DNA of 64,000 nt, taken from the NCBI GenBank assembly GCA_024704765.1, contig JAKMXF010000313.1:279450-343449 (forward strand). The letters run 5' to 3'. Under the pieces are notes generated by a model, which saw nothing but the letters and a program-made list of their open reading frames with translations, made no database searches and was not told where the DNA came from. The stretch comes from Oopsacas minuta. Taxonomy: Eukaryota > Porifera > Hexactinellida > Lyssacinosida > Leucopsacidae. The position numbers and the translations under genes are program-made. Position 1 is the first letter of the stretch, and every line of letters starts with the position of its first letter. This document shows, in pieces, positions 21,803-32,283 of the stretch.

Positions 21803-23323
21803 ATGGAATTTTTGTTTCAATTTCGAGAGAATCTTTTGGTTGAAGAATTCTTTTCGGAGTTTTTATATCCAAACCGCCCTTGTCTCATATCCAACTTGAC
21901 AACAGACTGGAATGCTAATGAATGGTGTAATGACGATAAAATTCATTTTGACTTTTTAAAATCTGCGTTTGGTGAATTGACAGTCCCTGTTGCAAACTGT
22001 GACGCAAAAGAGTTCAATTCTAATCCAAAATCTGAATGGCTATTTAAGGAATATCTGAGCTATTGGCAGCACAATACACAATTAGATCTCTGTAGAGCGA
22101 TTGATTCGAATAAATTAAACGATTCTGAGAACTGTTCAAATGTAACTTCTAATAATTTGTATTTGAAAGATTGGCATTTCACTCGTGACGTTATTAGTTA
22201 CTCCGCGTATAAAACTCCGTTAATATTCACTTCTGACTGGCTGAATGAATTCTACTCTCAGAAAATTGATACTAGAGATGATTATAAATTTGTGTATATG
22301 GGTACTAAAGGGACCTGGACTCCTCTGCACTACGACGTGTTCAGATCGTATAGCTGGTCTAGCAATGTAGTTGGTACTAAAATGTGGATTCTATTCCCAA
22401 GTGGAGATGAAGTATGTTTGAAGAATATTAGAGGAGAGTTGGTGTACAATGTAATGCCAGTGCTGAAAGGTTCTCTTGCTGGTAAGTATGTACAGAATAT
22501 TTTAAATGGTAATTTTGATGTAAATGAACATTTTCGTGAATTCTCTATTAATACAGAAGGTTTCAGTCAGTTAAAAGGTTCAGAGCTGTTTATAAAAGAA
22601 AACTCTCCTAAAATTATCAGAGTTGTTATTATTTTGCAACGAAAAGGAGAAACTATTTTCGTTCCAAGTGGTTGGCATCATCAGGTACACAATCTTGATG
22701 ACGTAATATCAGTCAACCATAATTGGATAAATGCTTGTAACGTTCACGAAATGTGGGATAATCTCAGTAGTGAGCTTGATCGTGTTAAGGAGTCTATTTC
22801 AGATTGTATAGAGATGGAGGGATGGCATGCTCAGTGTCAGCTGATCCTCTTGAGTTTAGCAGGAATGAATTACTCAATGTTCTGTGAATTTATTCTAATT
22901 ATTTCTCTGCCTAGGTTATTACAAATGAAACTGCTATCACAGAAAAATTCAGAGTTACATTATCTGATACAAATATTGGATCACATAATCAAATATATTT
23001 CAGAGTTCTTAATTGAGCAGAAAGAATTTAAATTTCACTCAAATGAACAATTGAGTGAATATATTTCAACATTCGTTCCATCTCCAAATAACTTGGATAC
23101 TTATCTCCCTCCCTATCTTTCTATTTCTGCTCCCTCTCTACACAAACATATCATCTTTATTTTCTTCGAACTTTCAAGAATTTTATCTGTTTTGAAAGAA
23201 TTAATAGAATCAAAAGATTTTGAATTGTATATAAATAATTCTGAATTATTCGCAACTATGAATGCTTTCTTTATAGATTTAACTTCTATTTGGACAGCGG
23301 ACGATAATAATAATGAAAATTAA
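21803..23323 (+). CDS. JMJD4: JmjC-domain 2-oxoglutarate oxygenase, JMJD4 homolog
   Basis: JMJD4 is an iron/2-oxoglutarate lysyl hydroxylase that modifies the translation termination factor eRF1 in mammals. The ORF from this ATG has 506 codons. Near residue 60-75 the family signature VPVANCDAKEFNSNPK is present. The iron site is H176 and D178 in TPLHYDVF, with the distal histidine in VPSGWHHQVHNLDD. The substrate-anchoring SINHNW-like SVNHNW block follows. The C-terminal 180 residues are less conserved. The frame stays open about 50 bp upstream, but there it is repeat sequence with no ATG, so I start at 21803. It has no introns. Confidence 0.9.
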   Translation: MEFLFQFRENLLVEEFFSEFLYPNRPCLISNLTTDWNANEWCNDDKIHFDFLKSAFGELTVPVANCDAKEFNSNPKSEWLFKEYLSYWQHNTQLDLCRAIDSNKLNDSENCSNVTSNNLYLKDWHFTRDVISYSAYKTPLIFTSDWLNEFYSQKIDTRDDYKFVYMGTKGTWTPLHYDVFRSYSWSSNVVGTKMWILFPSGDEVCLKNIRGELVYNVMPVLKGSLAGKYVQNILNGNFDVNEHFREFSINTEGFSQLKGSELFIKENSPKIIRVVIILQRKGETIFVPSGWHHQVHNLDDVISVNHNWINACNVHEMWDNLSSELDRVKESISDCIEMEGWHAQCQLILLSLAGMNYSMFCEFILIISLPRLLQMKLLSQKNSELHYLIQILDHIIKYISEFLIEQKEFKFHSNEQLSEYISTFVPSPNNLDTYLPPYLSISAPSLHKHIIFIFFELSRILSVLKELIESKDFELYINNSELFATMNAFFIDLTSIWTADDNNNEN

Positions 23324-23480
23324 AGATTTTATTATTATCCATTGTGAGTCTTTTATATCGATTGCTATTCGATGGAAACTCTCTCACAATTACGATTTGT
23401 GATATATTTCGTACTAGGGAGCTGAGCGTGTCTGCATTGATATGTAAACTAGTTGACAAATATGATAGCATTTTAAACTA

Positions 23481-23593
23481 CAGTAGAACTCGGATAAGAT
23501 GTACTTCTTTCTAAACCAAATTTTATTTCCCATTCATTTTAATACAATCCTTACTATGTACTAATTTGGGTATGTCTTATCCGAATTCCACTG
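23481..23593. repeat. Tc1/mariner-type MITE (113 bp) with TA duplication
   Basis: The inverted termini are CAGTAGAACTCGGATAAGA and its near-complement ending TTCCACTG, flanked by TA on both sides. A longer relative is at 28677-28860, and a fragment of the end (TGTAGGACTCGG) occurs near 26206. Confidence 0.75.
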
Positions 23594-23727
23594 TAATGTA
23601 ACTATAATTTGAGGTACAGTGTATAAGTATCGACCGTGCCAAATTGCAATCCATAGCACGAGCCCACTCTAGTTTTGAACTTATTATACGTAGTTTGTTA
23701 GTGTTTTTCGTAGAATAAGCTTCGAAT

Positions 23728-24254
23728 CGGAGCTGCAAATGGGTCAGATGGGTCGATGGGTCATGACCCACCAGTACTTATATGCATATAGTGTATTTAG
23801 AAAAATAAAACGAATTTATATGCGATTTGCCACACATTAATGTATAAAGGTTAGTATTATCAACAATTATGTTTTGTCACGTTAATATTATTGTCAAAAA
23901 TATAATATAGCTGAAAATTGAATTACAATTGTTATCTAATATAGCTATGCGGATTTTTGTAATCCAAGGATCTTCAGCAGAAAGCGAGAGGCATTTTAGT
24001 ACTTTTAATGCTCGGAATATTATAAATTACCAACGAAATTCAATGTTACCCGAGACTGTGTAGGCTGTTTCGGTAGTTTTGGAGGGATACAAAAACAGCA
24101 TAATTGTATGAGTTTATTGAAATAATTTTCAACATGAATCTCTTAGTATTAAACTGTGTTGTGTTTCAAAAGTTAATTGGTCAAGATGGGTCACGAGATA
24201 ATCGATGGGTCGTATGGGTCATAGGTCACTTGGTATGACCAATTTGCAGCTCTG
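23728..24254 (+). mobile_element. deleted hAT element retaining the transposase C-terminus
   Basis: The ends CGGAGCTGCAAAT and, inverted, ATTTGCAGCTCTG are flanked by 8-bp duplications CTTCGAAT/CTTCGAGT. Inside, 23959-24108 encodes a hAT dimerisation motif (SSAESERHFSTFNARN followed by QRNSMLPETV, then an in-frame stop, then AVSVVLEGYKNSI). So this is an internally deleted autonomous hAT that kept only the last coding segment. Confidence 0.8.
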
Positions 24255-24421
24255 CTTCGAGTATGCATTAATTTGTGAGTATATGACGTAGTTTTTGTGG
24301 ATTTCTGAAAATTTTCATTAGTATTTCTATTAGTATTTTATTAGTGTTGCTATAGATACGTATTACGTACGTATATGACTAATATTGAGTATGTATTAAT
24401 TGAATAGATGATATAGTGTAT

Positions 24422-25297
24422 ATGGCTGAAAACTATTCACACTCGCTCGAAGACAGTGTAGATATCAGTGATGAAATATCTGAATTTGGTGAATTGATCA
24501 TATCGCCAAATACGGATGTAAATATTTCTGTTCGTGATGATTTCTCTGTTGAGAAGGTTGGTCTGGATTTAGACAAACTGAATCCTTGTCCTAACATTGG
24601 GAGCGCCGGATTTATAGTATTAGATCTTGAGACAGATGGACTTCTACAAAAGCGAGGAGGATCATTGAGAATACCTTCCATTACGCAAGTAGCATTTGGA
24701 CCACTGGAGATGATGCCTATTCAAATTTATATAACCAATTTCTACGTTGTAAATGATCATTTCAATATTAAGTTAGCAGCAAGTGAATTTTTGAGGATTA
24801 ATTATAAAAAATACGATGATAAAGAAAAATGTTATACTCTAACCTCTAATATTAGAAGAAAAGCTGTTCCATTGGAGAGAGTAGCAGAATATTTGGTTAA
24901 GTGGAAATGTAAAATGTATGGAGAAAGTAAGCCAGTTTTCCTTATTGCTCATAACGCAAATGGATTTGATAAAATTGTACTTGAACACAATCTCAAAGTT
25001 AGAGGTATTTTTGATAAATTCAAAAGAGACATGAATTTGTTTGGGTGGATAGACTCTCTACCTCTTTTACGTAATCTGCCATGTGTCGCACAAGTGTTGA
25101 GGTTTCCAGGTGACTCTGTTCCTAATCCAATGAAGAGACCATTTAGTTTGCCTTATCTGGTCAAGCATCTTGATCTCAAACGCAATAATGGGGATTCTTT
25201 CGTTCTCCACTACGCTGAAAATGATGTTGAAGCCCTCATCAAGATAATGAAGGATTTAAATTTACATAAGATTCTCAGTCAGACTATTGTAATATAA
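24422..25297 (+). CDS. DEDDh-family 3'-5' exonuclease
   Basis: Predicted RNase T/TREX-like 3'-5' exonuclease of 291 residues. The catalytic set is visible: D68 and E70 in VLDLETDGL, D183 in AHNANGFD, and H263 with D268 in HYAEND (the HxAxxD pattern of the DEDDh subgroup). The N-terminal 60 residues are acidic and probably disordered. No additional domain or membrane tail is present. Substrate (DNA or RNA) cannot be told. The frame extends two codons upstream to a GTG, but the first ATG at 24422 is chosen. It is intronless with a poly(A) signal about 90 bp downstream. Confidence 0.82.
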   Translation: MAENYSHSLEDSVDISDEISEFGELIISPNTDVNISVRDDFSVEKVGLDLDKLNPCPNIGSAGFIVLDLETDGLLQKRGGSLRIPSITQVAFGPLEMMPIQIYITNFYVVNDHFNIKLAASEFLRINYKKYDDKEKCYTLTSNIRRKAVPLERVAEYLVKWKCKMYGESKPVFLIAHNANGFDKIVLEHNLKVRGIFDKFKRDMNLFGWIDSLPLLRNLPCVAQVLRFPGDSVPNPMKRPFSLPYLVKHLDLKRNNGDSFVLHYAENDVEALIKIMKDLNLHKILSQTIVI

Positions 25298-25350
25298 CTT
25301 TGTGTATTTTATTAATTCTAGCCTTGCTCTTTGGTTTACGAGGTATACAA

Positions 25351-25356
<6 letters not shown>

Positions 25357-25383
<27 letters not shown>
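25357..25383. repeat. (ATT)n microsatellite
   Basis: About nine consecutive ATT units in the 3' flank of the exonuclease gene. Confidence 0.95.
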
Positions 25384-25386
25384 CAA

Positions 25387-25392
25387 AATAAA
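25387..25392 (+). promoter_or_regulatory. candidate poly(A) signal AATAAA
   Basis: A canonical hexamer 90 bp after the exonuclease stop codon, directly behind the ATT microsatellite. Assignment rests on position only. Confidence 0.4.
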
Positions 25393-25647
25393 CGTAGAAT
25401 TCTAGGGCGCCAAACGCCGTTAACTAGAACGAATATTCACTTCTCTTCGTTGTACTTTTAGTACTTATCACATCCGTTAACTTAAACATTCGCTATCTCG
25501 AAAAGCCAGATTTTGATTCCCTGAGGGTTCGAGTTACCGGATATTAACTGTATATCTACATAATTTTATATTAGGCCATGTAAAGTAAATTACTTGTTTC
25601 TTACCCGGAATTTCTTCGGAAACTGGAACGGCGGACGGTTTCTTATT

Positions 25648-26087
25648 AGTGCAGCTCATATAGGGAGATGCCCTAATGGCATGGACGATGTGCGACGTGT
25701 GTACGTACGTCCGCGCCAAATCTAGCAGTCCAATTCACATGAAAATTGGCATACATATACATTTTGGGTCGGAGATTTGCACCTCGGTGAATTTTTTAAA
25801 GTGAATATTTCACACCTTTTTGGTGATTAATCATATTTTCACACCTTTCTATGTAAACACAAAAGCAAGCTAGAGATTAGGGGTAATTGTAGGATAATTA
25901 TTCGAAATTTTACCCATAGAATTTGAGGATGGAAAATGGAATACATTAGGGGACGAATGATATTGAATATCCTGAAATATTTATCAGATCCAGGAGCCTA
26001 AAATCAGTCGGGTCTAGTATATTGCGGCATTTACACAGGGGGCGTGCTCCCCTAAAAAGAACAAGTTACATATCCCTGAGCTGCACT
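25648..26087. repeat. AGTGCAGCTCA-family MITE, copy 1
   Basis: It is bounded by AGTGCAGCTCA and the inverted TGAGCTGCACT. The interior shares ATGGCATGGAC, TACGTCCGCGC, TCTAGCAGTCCAATT and CACCTCGGT with the copy at 32977-33481. It is non-coding. Confidence 0.65.
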
Positions 26088-26499
26088 ACCAGTCTGTCGG
26101 CTGGACATTTTTTATAGGCCAGTTTATATCTAAAATAAGATAACCCTTCGATTATCACATTATTTCTGTGCATACAAATATTCAATTTTTCAACTATACA
26201 AGTACTGTAGGACTCGGTTTAGATGTGCTCTGTTGAGAAACAAATATAAGTACTTATTAACTGAGTATAACTGTAATAAAATGTGGATTGCACAATCTTT
26301 GACCAAATTATTATCCATAAATTTGGAAAAATGCAAATAATATCTTTCCGGACGGGGGGACAAAATTTGGGACTGGAGGGGATGAGAAAATAGTAAAATA
26401 TTCCATAAAATGTGAAAAGAAATCGAAAAAACAGAAGCGCCGAGTTTAAGGTGTGAAAACGAGTATAGCGCAGATTATAAGTTTGTTATTTAATAAATT

Positions 26500-27476
26500 C
26501 TTAAGAATACCTTCTTCATTGAAGATGCAGTCTGTAGCTCTATACTTTACTTCTCTGTCACACACATAAATTCGTTTATATGTAATATGTAGAACTGATC
26601 ATCTCTCATGTACATTGAATCACTGATAGAAGTGGATCCCCTAATAGTTCGATAGATAAATATATCTCTTCTTTGAAATTTAGAGATTTATCAAAAACGA
26701 AATTTAAAAGTTTTCCAGAATAACATAAAACAACCATTTTATCGTCTGCAGTAACAACCATCTTTAATAGAGAAATATCAATACTGTTTTTCTAAACAAG
26801 AGAGTAATTTGATTGTTTGTACTGCAGTATCTTCTTAGGCGAGAGATGTTCGCTAGAAGTTCCAACATAAATAAATTCACTGCTAGTAGCAATACTACTG
26901 TTAGCAGGTCCTCTTTCTCCGAATACGTTAACAAAAGTAAAATCTATTGCTTGAATATTGCGATGGGAAATCTAATTTTATTGACGTCGTGTGTACAAAC
27001 AACATAGATAAGTTCTTAACCATAGTCAATATGACAAATGTTTGATAGTATAAATTTGTTTATTTGCATCAGTTACTTTAACAGATGAGAGTATCTTAGA
27101 ATATTTTGATAGATATTTAATTTGAAGACTGATAATTTCCACAAATTGTTCGACTTGAGTAATCAGCTGGTTGATATTACAGTTGAATTTACAATTAGAA
27201 TTTATATCAAATCAATTTTTATCTTTCCAATTTTATTATCAATATCAGTTAGAGATACTCGCTGCTCCTTCATGGAAAAGTTTAGTTGGACTGACATGTT
27301 TTAGACTTAAGCTCTTAACTTTTCGAATTCTTTAAGATTCTCAATAATAGGAGCATTCTTTGCTTCAAGTGAACTACTCAACTTCTGATAAATTTCTATC
27401 AAACACTTTTATTCGTGTGGTGATAACTTCTAGAACAGAATCTTCTAGCTTTGATTCAGCATGAGATGTGGCCATT
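26500..27476 (-). pseudogene. decayed coiled-coil protein gene
   Basis: Read on the minus strand from the ATG at about 27472, peptide-like segments follow one another through several frame changes and stops. They are an N-terminal helix (ESKLEDSVLEVITTRIKV), a lysine/glutamate-rich coiled coil (APIIENLKEFEKLRA; SMKEQRVSLTDIDNKIGKIK; INQLITQVEQFVEIISLQIK), a hydrophobic-rich part, and a block containing VVTADDKMVVLCYSGKLLNF that resembles a beta-propeller blade. The order suggests a coiled coil plus propeller protein of TRIM-NHL-like type without RING or B-box seen. At least four disruptions are present. Family assignment is tentative; pseudogene status is better supported. Confidence 0.45.
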
Positions 27477-28676
27477 AGATTGTCTTATAACTAAATATAA
27501 TAATACGATTGAAAATACAAGGAGGAAATAATCGGGCATGTAAATAAGAATTAGCAGTGCCGGGCGGGGCGAGGCTAGGGCAGTGAGGCAACAAAATGAA
27601 TATTTTTAGGAGGCAGATAGCAGTAAATAGGGGAGGGGCAATGTATCTTTCAAAGTACCTTTTTTGTGTTGTGATCCTAAGTTCAAAAATTATGAGCGAG
27701 CGTAGCGAGCAAGCAGAAATTGAAAGGTTCAAGAGCTCGAGAAAATATAGTGAATATTTTCCTGTATCCTGATTTGTAGGACAAAAACAAGACTGTGTAT
27801 ATACCTTCATTATTTAATTGTTCGCGTCTATTATATAGTGTTATAATGGTTGATTAAATGTGATCATACAAGCTAACCGTCCATGGATTCTTTTCTAGCA
27901 TAACTACCATACCCCACACCCATAATCCTAAATTCATGATCATTACATGCAAATAATACACGAAATTATGTAACATTAATTATATTATCCCTGAGCCCTG
28001 GGTAAAACTGGACTATTTCTACATTTCCATCCGTTATCAAATAATGTTCTCTCAAATTCAATACGTACGAGTCGCTTCGCTTGTTCGCGCCACGCGGCTA
28101 GCGAACACTTTGTGTTCGCTTGAGACTTGGCACTTCATGCCTCGAATTTAGAACAGCATAACATTGCATAATGAATTAATAAATATTTGACCCACCCTGA
28201 TGTTTTTTAGGGTGGGTTTTACCCACTCTGATTTGTTCATTGCCGAGATAAATATTGGTGTCACTTGTCAATTACCCTACTCGCATTTATCCAAGACATG
28301 TGTTTTCTAAATGTAAGTGTTATAATTGTAATTAGTATTATCTATTGAGGTCATGTGGCAAGTGTTATCGAATATAACTAGAGCACTTATATTGGTTTCT
28401 TTGAGCATTTATACTTATAGATAATTATTAAGGGAAATAAGCAGAGGGGATTAACTTTCGCAATTCCAGAAATATAGGAAACTTCTTGCATATTAAGACT
28501 TATTAGTATCATTTATATTATAGATTAGATTTGTTATTAAACACAATAAATTGTATCCAAAATTCACTAAATAAATATTTGGGTTTACATGTGTTTTACC
28601 CACCCTGACCAAATTGAGTTCTGGCGCCTATGGTAAGGTATAGAGTTCACTTAACTTAGATTAGTTAACTCATGTA
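27477..28676. other. gene-free stretch with repeat tails
   Basis: No gene is seen. GC-rich hairpin-forming stretches GAGCGAGCGTAGCGAGC (near 27690) and GAGTCGCTTCGC...GCGAACACTTTGTGTTCGC (near 28070-28120) resemble the tail of the Helitron-like family. A short hairpin ACCCACCCT/AGGGTGGG lies at about 28192-28218. Confidence 0.35.
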
Positions 28677-28860
28677 CGGTAGAACTCGAATAAGACGTAC
28701 GCCCTCTGGAAACGAAAATTTGTAGGTACTAACAGAAGTAAATCTTATCCAATATTCTTCCCATAAAAATAGTACAAGAACTGATAAACCGTTTTGGATA
28801 AAAGTACGCACTAACCGAGAGTACGTCATAATCCGAGTAAGTACTAACAGAGTTCCACTG
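28677..28860. repeat. Tc1/mariner-type MITE (184 bp) with TA duplication
   Basis: The left end CGGTAGAACTCGAATAAGA and right end AGAGTTCCACTG are flanked by TA. It is a longer relative of the 113-bp element at 23481-23593. Confidence 0.65.
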
Positions 28861-30110
28861 TACGTTATTCTTTCACTCTCTATAATAGAGGTGATGTCAA
28901 TTAGGTATTTCCACACTATAAATACTTTCTCCAAATTTGTTGTCAAGGACTCAAGGTTGTTTTAATTAAGATTAATTTTCTCAGTCCGGTTTAGATTATT
29001 TCTTTGTGTTACTATCATTTTATAAATCCTTGTAATAGCTATCAATACTAATTGGGTATGTTAAAGAAGAATACGATTTGGTTAAATAGATTTTTCTTTT
29101 CAGATTAGCTTCACACAAAGGGAAATATGCTTAATATCAAATTTGTTCACTCTATTAGAAAGAAAATGTTGTGCAAAACTTGATTGCAATTACCCGAACA
29201 CCAATACACCACTGTATTCACAAAAATCGCCTGGACTATAATCTATAATTAATTTATTGTTTATGAATATAAAGTAAACAAATAATTGAAATATAAAAAT
29301 AACGTAGAGACTTGCCCTTAACGGCTACACTGGGGTAACACAATACGTTGAAATTTAAGATAACTTTTCAATATCACAATGTTTCCAGATCATGTATGAT
29401 TATCTTGGCAGGGATATATTCCTCCTAGGTCCCCTGGATCCGCCACTGGGTCCCCAGCTGTTAAGATTAGCGAACGTCCATTGTATTATTGTTTTCATGA
29501 ATCATGATATAATTTACTGAACTAAAAAATACTACGTATCTTGTAAATACGGCCCTCTATTGGATAGGTAAAGAATATTAAGAGGATTTTCCTATATGCT
29601 TGTTTAGGCTCGTCTCATTTTACTGACTATATTGACATTGAGCTAAATAATCGTATAAAAGTAAAGTGTTTAAGTGGTATATTTTAGTGAGCTTTGTGAG
29701 GGCATACAAATTATTTAGCATTCTGCGAGGCGGGTTAAGTCAATATACGTTAAAAGGGAACTTTCGCCGTATCTATTTCGTTATTAACGAATATTTTTTA
29801 GGTAATTAAAGTGATTTCCAGCATATTTGGGCACTTCTTGCATAGCCAGTATGGGTCATCAAATAATTAAAAGTGGGTTTCATCCGACACAATAATGATA
29901 TTTAGGTATACCCGAAATCTTCCTCTGAATTATTTATTCTCAGGGAACATTCAGTAGGCGTCTCTGTTTGAGTAATATGTTGAACATGCCTTAAATATTA
30001 AATCTAATAAATACAGAAATATACTTCACACAATATATACGTATATACTCTTTCTATAAAATTACTACAAAAAAGGCCTAAACGATTAACTAAGTTTTAA
30101 AAGTAATTAG
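28861..30110. other. gene-free spacer
   Basis: AT-rich DNA with degraded fragments of the Helitron-like internal unit near 29260-29360 (GAATATAAAGTAAACAAAT). Nothing else is recognised. Confidence 0.35.
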
Positions 30111-32246
30111 TTAGCTGAGGAGAACAATAGAGAAGATTGATAGCATTAGTAGGTAGAGGGATACCAAGATTTGGTTAGGACTTGAATCAGTGGGAGTCTC
30201 ACAGGCTGATCCAAAATACCCTGCGTCACATCTGCAAGTGCCAAGATTAGTACATACCCCATTCCCAGCACACTCAGTACCGTTAAATAATGTACACATG
30301 GTGATAGGTAGAGTTGAAATGTCAACACAGGCTTGCGAGATGCAGATCTGTTCATTACCACAATAAGTTCCATCGAATACTAGACCTGGATCTGGTACAT
30401 CATTGCCTACGTCAATAGTTGCACTACTACACGTGTATGATTCAGACTGGGATGAAAACATGAAAGAAATGAGTGATATATCACCCGAAAGTTGGAAATC
30501 ATCGAAACCTATATTACTACAGTGGATCTTCCCACATTGAACATTACCAGCAGTGCAAGGTACAAAAACACCGCCTGCGTTCATTCCACAATTACCATCC
30601 TCATTACCACGGATATTTAATTGGTCGAAGCATCGATTATCTGCCACATTACTTGTAGATCCCCACAAGTAATCACATTGACTACTAAGGTATTTACAGT
30701 CCCCTTGGTAACAGTAAGAACTTTGTGAATTTTCAATGCATGGTATTCCATCCCTCTTATACTCATTATTGGGACATAAACTATCGCTACCGGTGCAATA
30801 TTCCCTAAGGTCACAGACGTTTGCTACATCTCTGCATAGGTAAGTGGAGTCTCTGAATTGACAATTAACGCAACAGTCTCCATCTGCACAACTCGCACCA
30901 GCCTTTAGTACGCAAAGTCCCGGCTCACAACATGGATCAACTGATTCACAGGTAATGTTGGAACCGCAATCGCATTGCTCTCCTTCTTCCACGAATCCGT
31001 TTCCACAGAAAGGATCAGTTGCCAGACGTTCTGGCTCGTTATAAATACAAAAGCCTACTCCTTCTTCTAGGCTGGCACTCAGATCGTTAACACTACAGGT
31101 ACTGAACAGGGTTACAGGCAATCCGCTACCAACTGCGTTCATAATGCAACCGTTATCAGAGGCACAAGAGTAACAACTTCGTTCTTCATCGTGCTGCATT
31201 CCAAAGTTGTGTCCCATCTCGTGAGAAACTGTGCTAGCTATGGATATTGCGTTGTTCCCGCTCGTATCTCGGTTAACCCCGCCTGAACTATCAAAACACA
31301 TGGAGCCAACAGGAGCCATACCCACAACACTACTTGATGGTTGATCAATTCCCGTTATCAATTGCGCATTGTCAAATGTTACTGAAGCTTGTGTTTTTAA
31401 AGTGGGGAGATATTCAAGCCATCTATCGAGAGTCACTCCTAAATCTCCACTAACAGCGATCATATCTGATAACCAAACAGAAACTCCAACGATAGCTACC
31501 CTTACTTCAATTGTAGAGTAGCTAGCATCCATTTGGTTAGCTATCTCTATAGCATACTGACGGCTTGCATCACTGGTGCCGATTCTGTTATTCAGTGTAC
31601 TGTCTATTACGATATACAGCTCTACGAATCTGCTAATCTGACCCTGACGTCTAAGTCTTGTATTGGTTGGGCTCAATTCATTTGGAATTGCGTGGAAATC
31701 TTTTGGTATATCTGTCTCATGTAGCGTCCCACATGTTTTGTATTTACTAGCATGTTCATACTTGATATTATAGAGGAAGTGCGATTTCCCAGGTGTATAG
31801 TGAAGTACGTAGAATTCACCATCCAAATATATTCTTCCACGCAATCCATTGCAAGTGCTCATTGCTGCGTAGGAATCAATCGATTCATCAAGGTAACCTT
31901 TGTAATAACAATGTTCTACACTCGTAGAGTGAATTTCATGGTCATAATCGTTCGTATGAAACCTGAAATATGAAGGAATTAGCTCGATGTTTAATTGAAG
32001 ATTGAGATTCCACTCTGTCCCATTCTCAAATTCTATTACATATTTCTCGTCGTTAGGGTATCCAGGGTAACCGAAATGTATGTATTTAAATGGATGAGAG
32101 GAATTTATGAGCTGTAGAGAAACAAATTCAAAGTTGGAAGCTCGCGAGCTAGCAAATGTAATATCCTCGTTCTCTATTTCTAAATTCCTTCCATCAGTGA
32201 TAGCGAATGTTAAACAAAAATAGACAAACAGCAGTAATGAATTCAT
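30111..32246 (-). CDS. ADAM-family zinc metalloprotease, probably GPI- or membrane-anchored
   Basis: Secretory sheddase-type protease of 711 residues. It has a signal peptide (about 1-19) and a prodomain with a possible cysteine switch (KTCGTL, about 170). A reprolysin domain (about 205-400) follows with the zinc motif H342-EMGH346-NFGMQH352. Next are a disintegrin domain starting CGNGFVEEGEQCDCG, a cysteine-rich region, and one EGF-like module (CAGNGVCTNLGTCRCDAGYFGSAC). A C-terminal hydrophobic stretch with no cytoplasmic tail suggests a GPI anchor. The catalytic site is intact, so it should be active. A TATATAAAG lies only 29-37 bp before the ATG, implying a very short leader. It is intronless, which is unusual for ADAM genes. 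Confidence 0.92.
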   Translation of the reverse strand: MNSLLLFVYFCLTFAITDGRNLEIENEDITFASSRASNFEFVSLQLINSSHPFKYIHFGYPGYPNDEKYVIEFENGTEWNLNLQLNIELIPSYFRFHTNDYDHEIHSTSVEHCYYKGYLDESIDSYAAMSTCNGLRGRIYLDGEFYVLHYTPGKSHFLYNIKYEHASKYKTCGTLHETDIPKDFHAIPNELSPTNTRLRRQGQISRFVELYIVIDSTLNNRIGTSDASRQYAIEIANQMDASYSTIEVRVAIVGVSVWLSDMIAVSGDLGVTLDRWLEYLPTLKTQASVTFDNAQLITGIDQPSSSVVGMAPVGSMCFDSSGGVNRDTSGNNAISIASTVSHEMGHNFGMQHDEERSCYSCASDNGCIMNAVGSGLPVTLFSTCSVNDLSASLEEGVGFCIYNEPERLATDPFCGNGFVEEGEQCDCGSNITCESVDPCCEPGLCVLKAGASCADGDCCVNCQFRDSTYLCRDVANVCDLREYCTGSDSLCPNNEYKRDGIPCIENSQSSYCYQGDCKYLSSQCDYLWGSTSNVADNRCFDQLNIRGNEDGNCGMNAGGVFVPCTAGNVQCGKIHCSNIGFDDFQLSGDISLISFMFSSQSESYTCSSATIDVGNDVPDPGLVFDGTYCGNEQICISQACVDISTLPITMCTLFNGTECAGNGVCTNLGTCRCDAGYFGSACETPTDSSPNQILVSLYLLMLSIFSIVLLS

Positions 32247-32274
32247 CCTCTTTCTGCTGCATATTCAATTTCTG

Positions 32275-32283
32275 CTTTATATA
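32275..32283 (-). promoter_or_regulatory. TATA box (TATATAAAG) of the ADAM gene
   Basis: On the minus strand TATATAAAG ends 29 bp upstream of the start codon. If transcription begins about 30 bp downstream of TATA, as is usual, the 5' leader is only a few bases long. Confidence 0.5.

Noticed and set aside
24416..24421. GTG start of the exonuclease
   Set aside because: An in-frame ATG lies two codons downstream at 24422.
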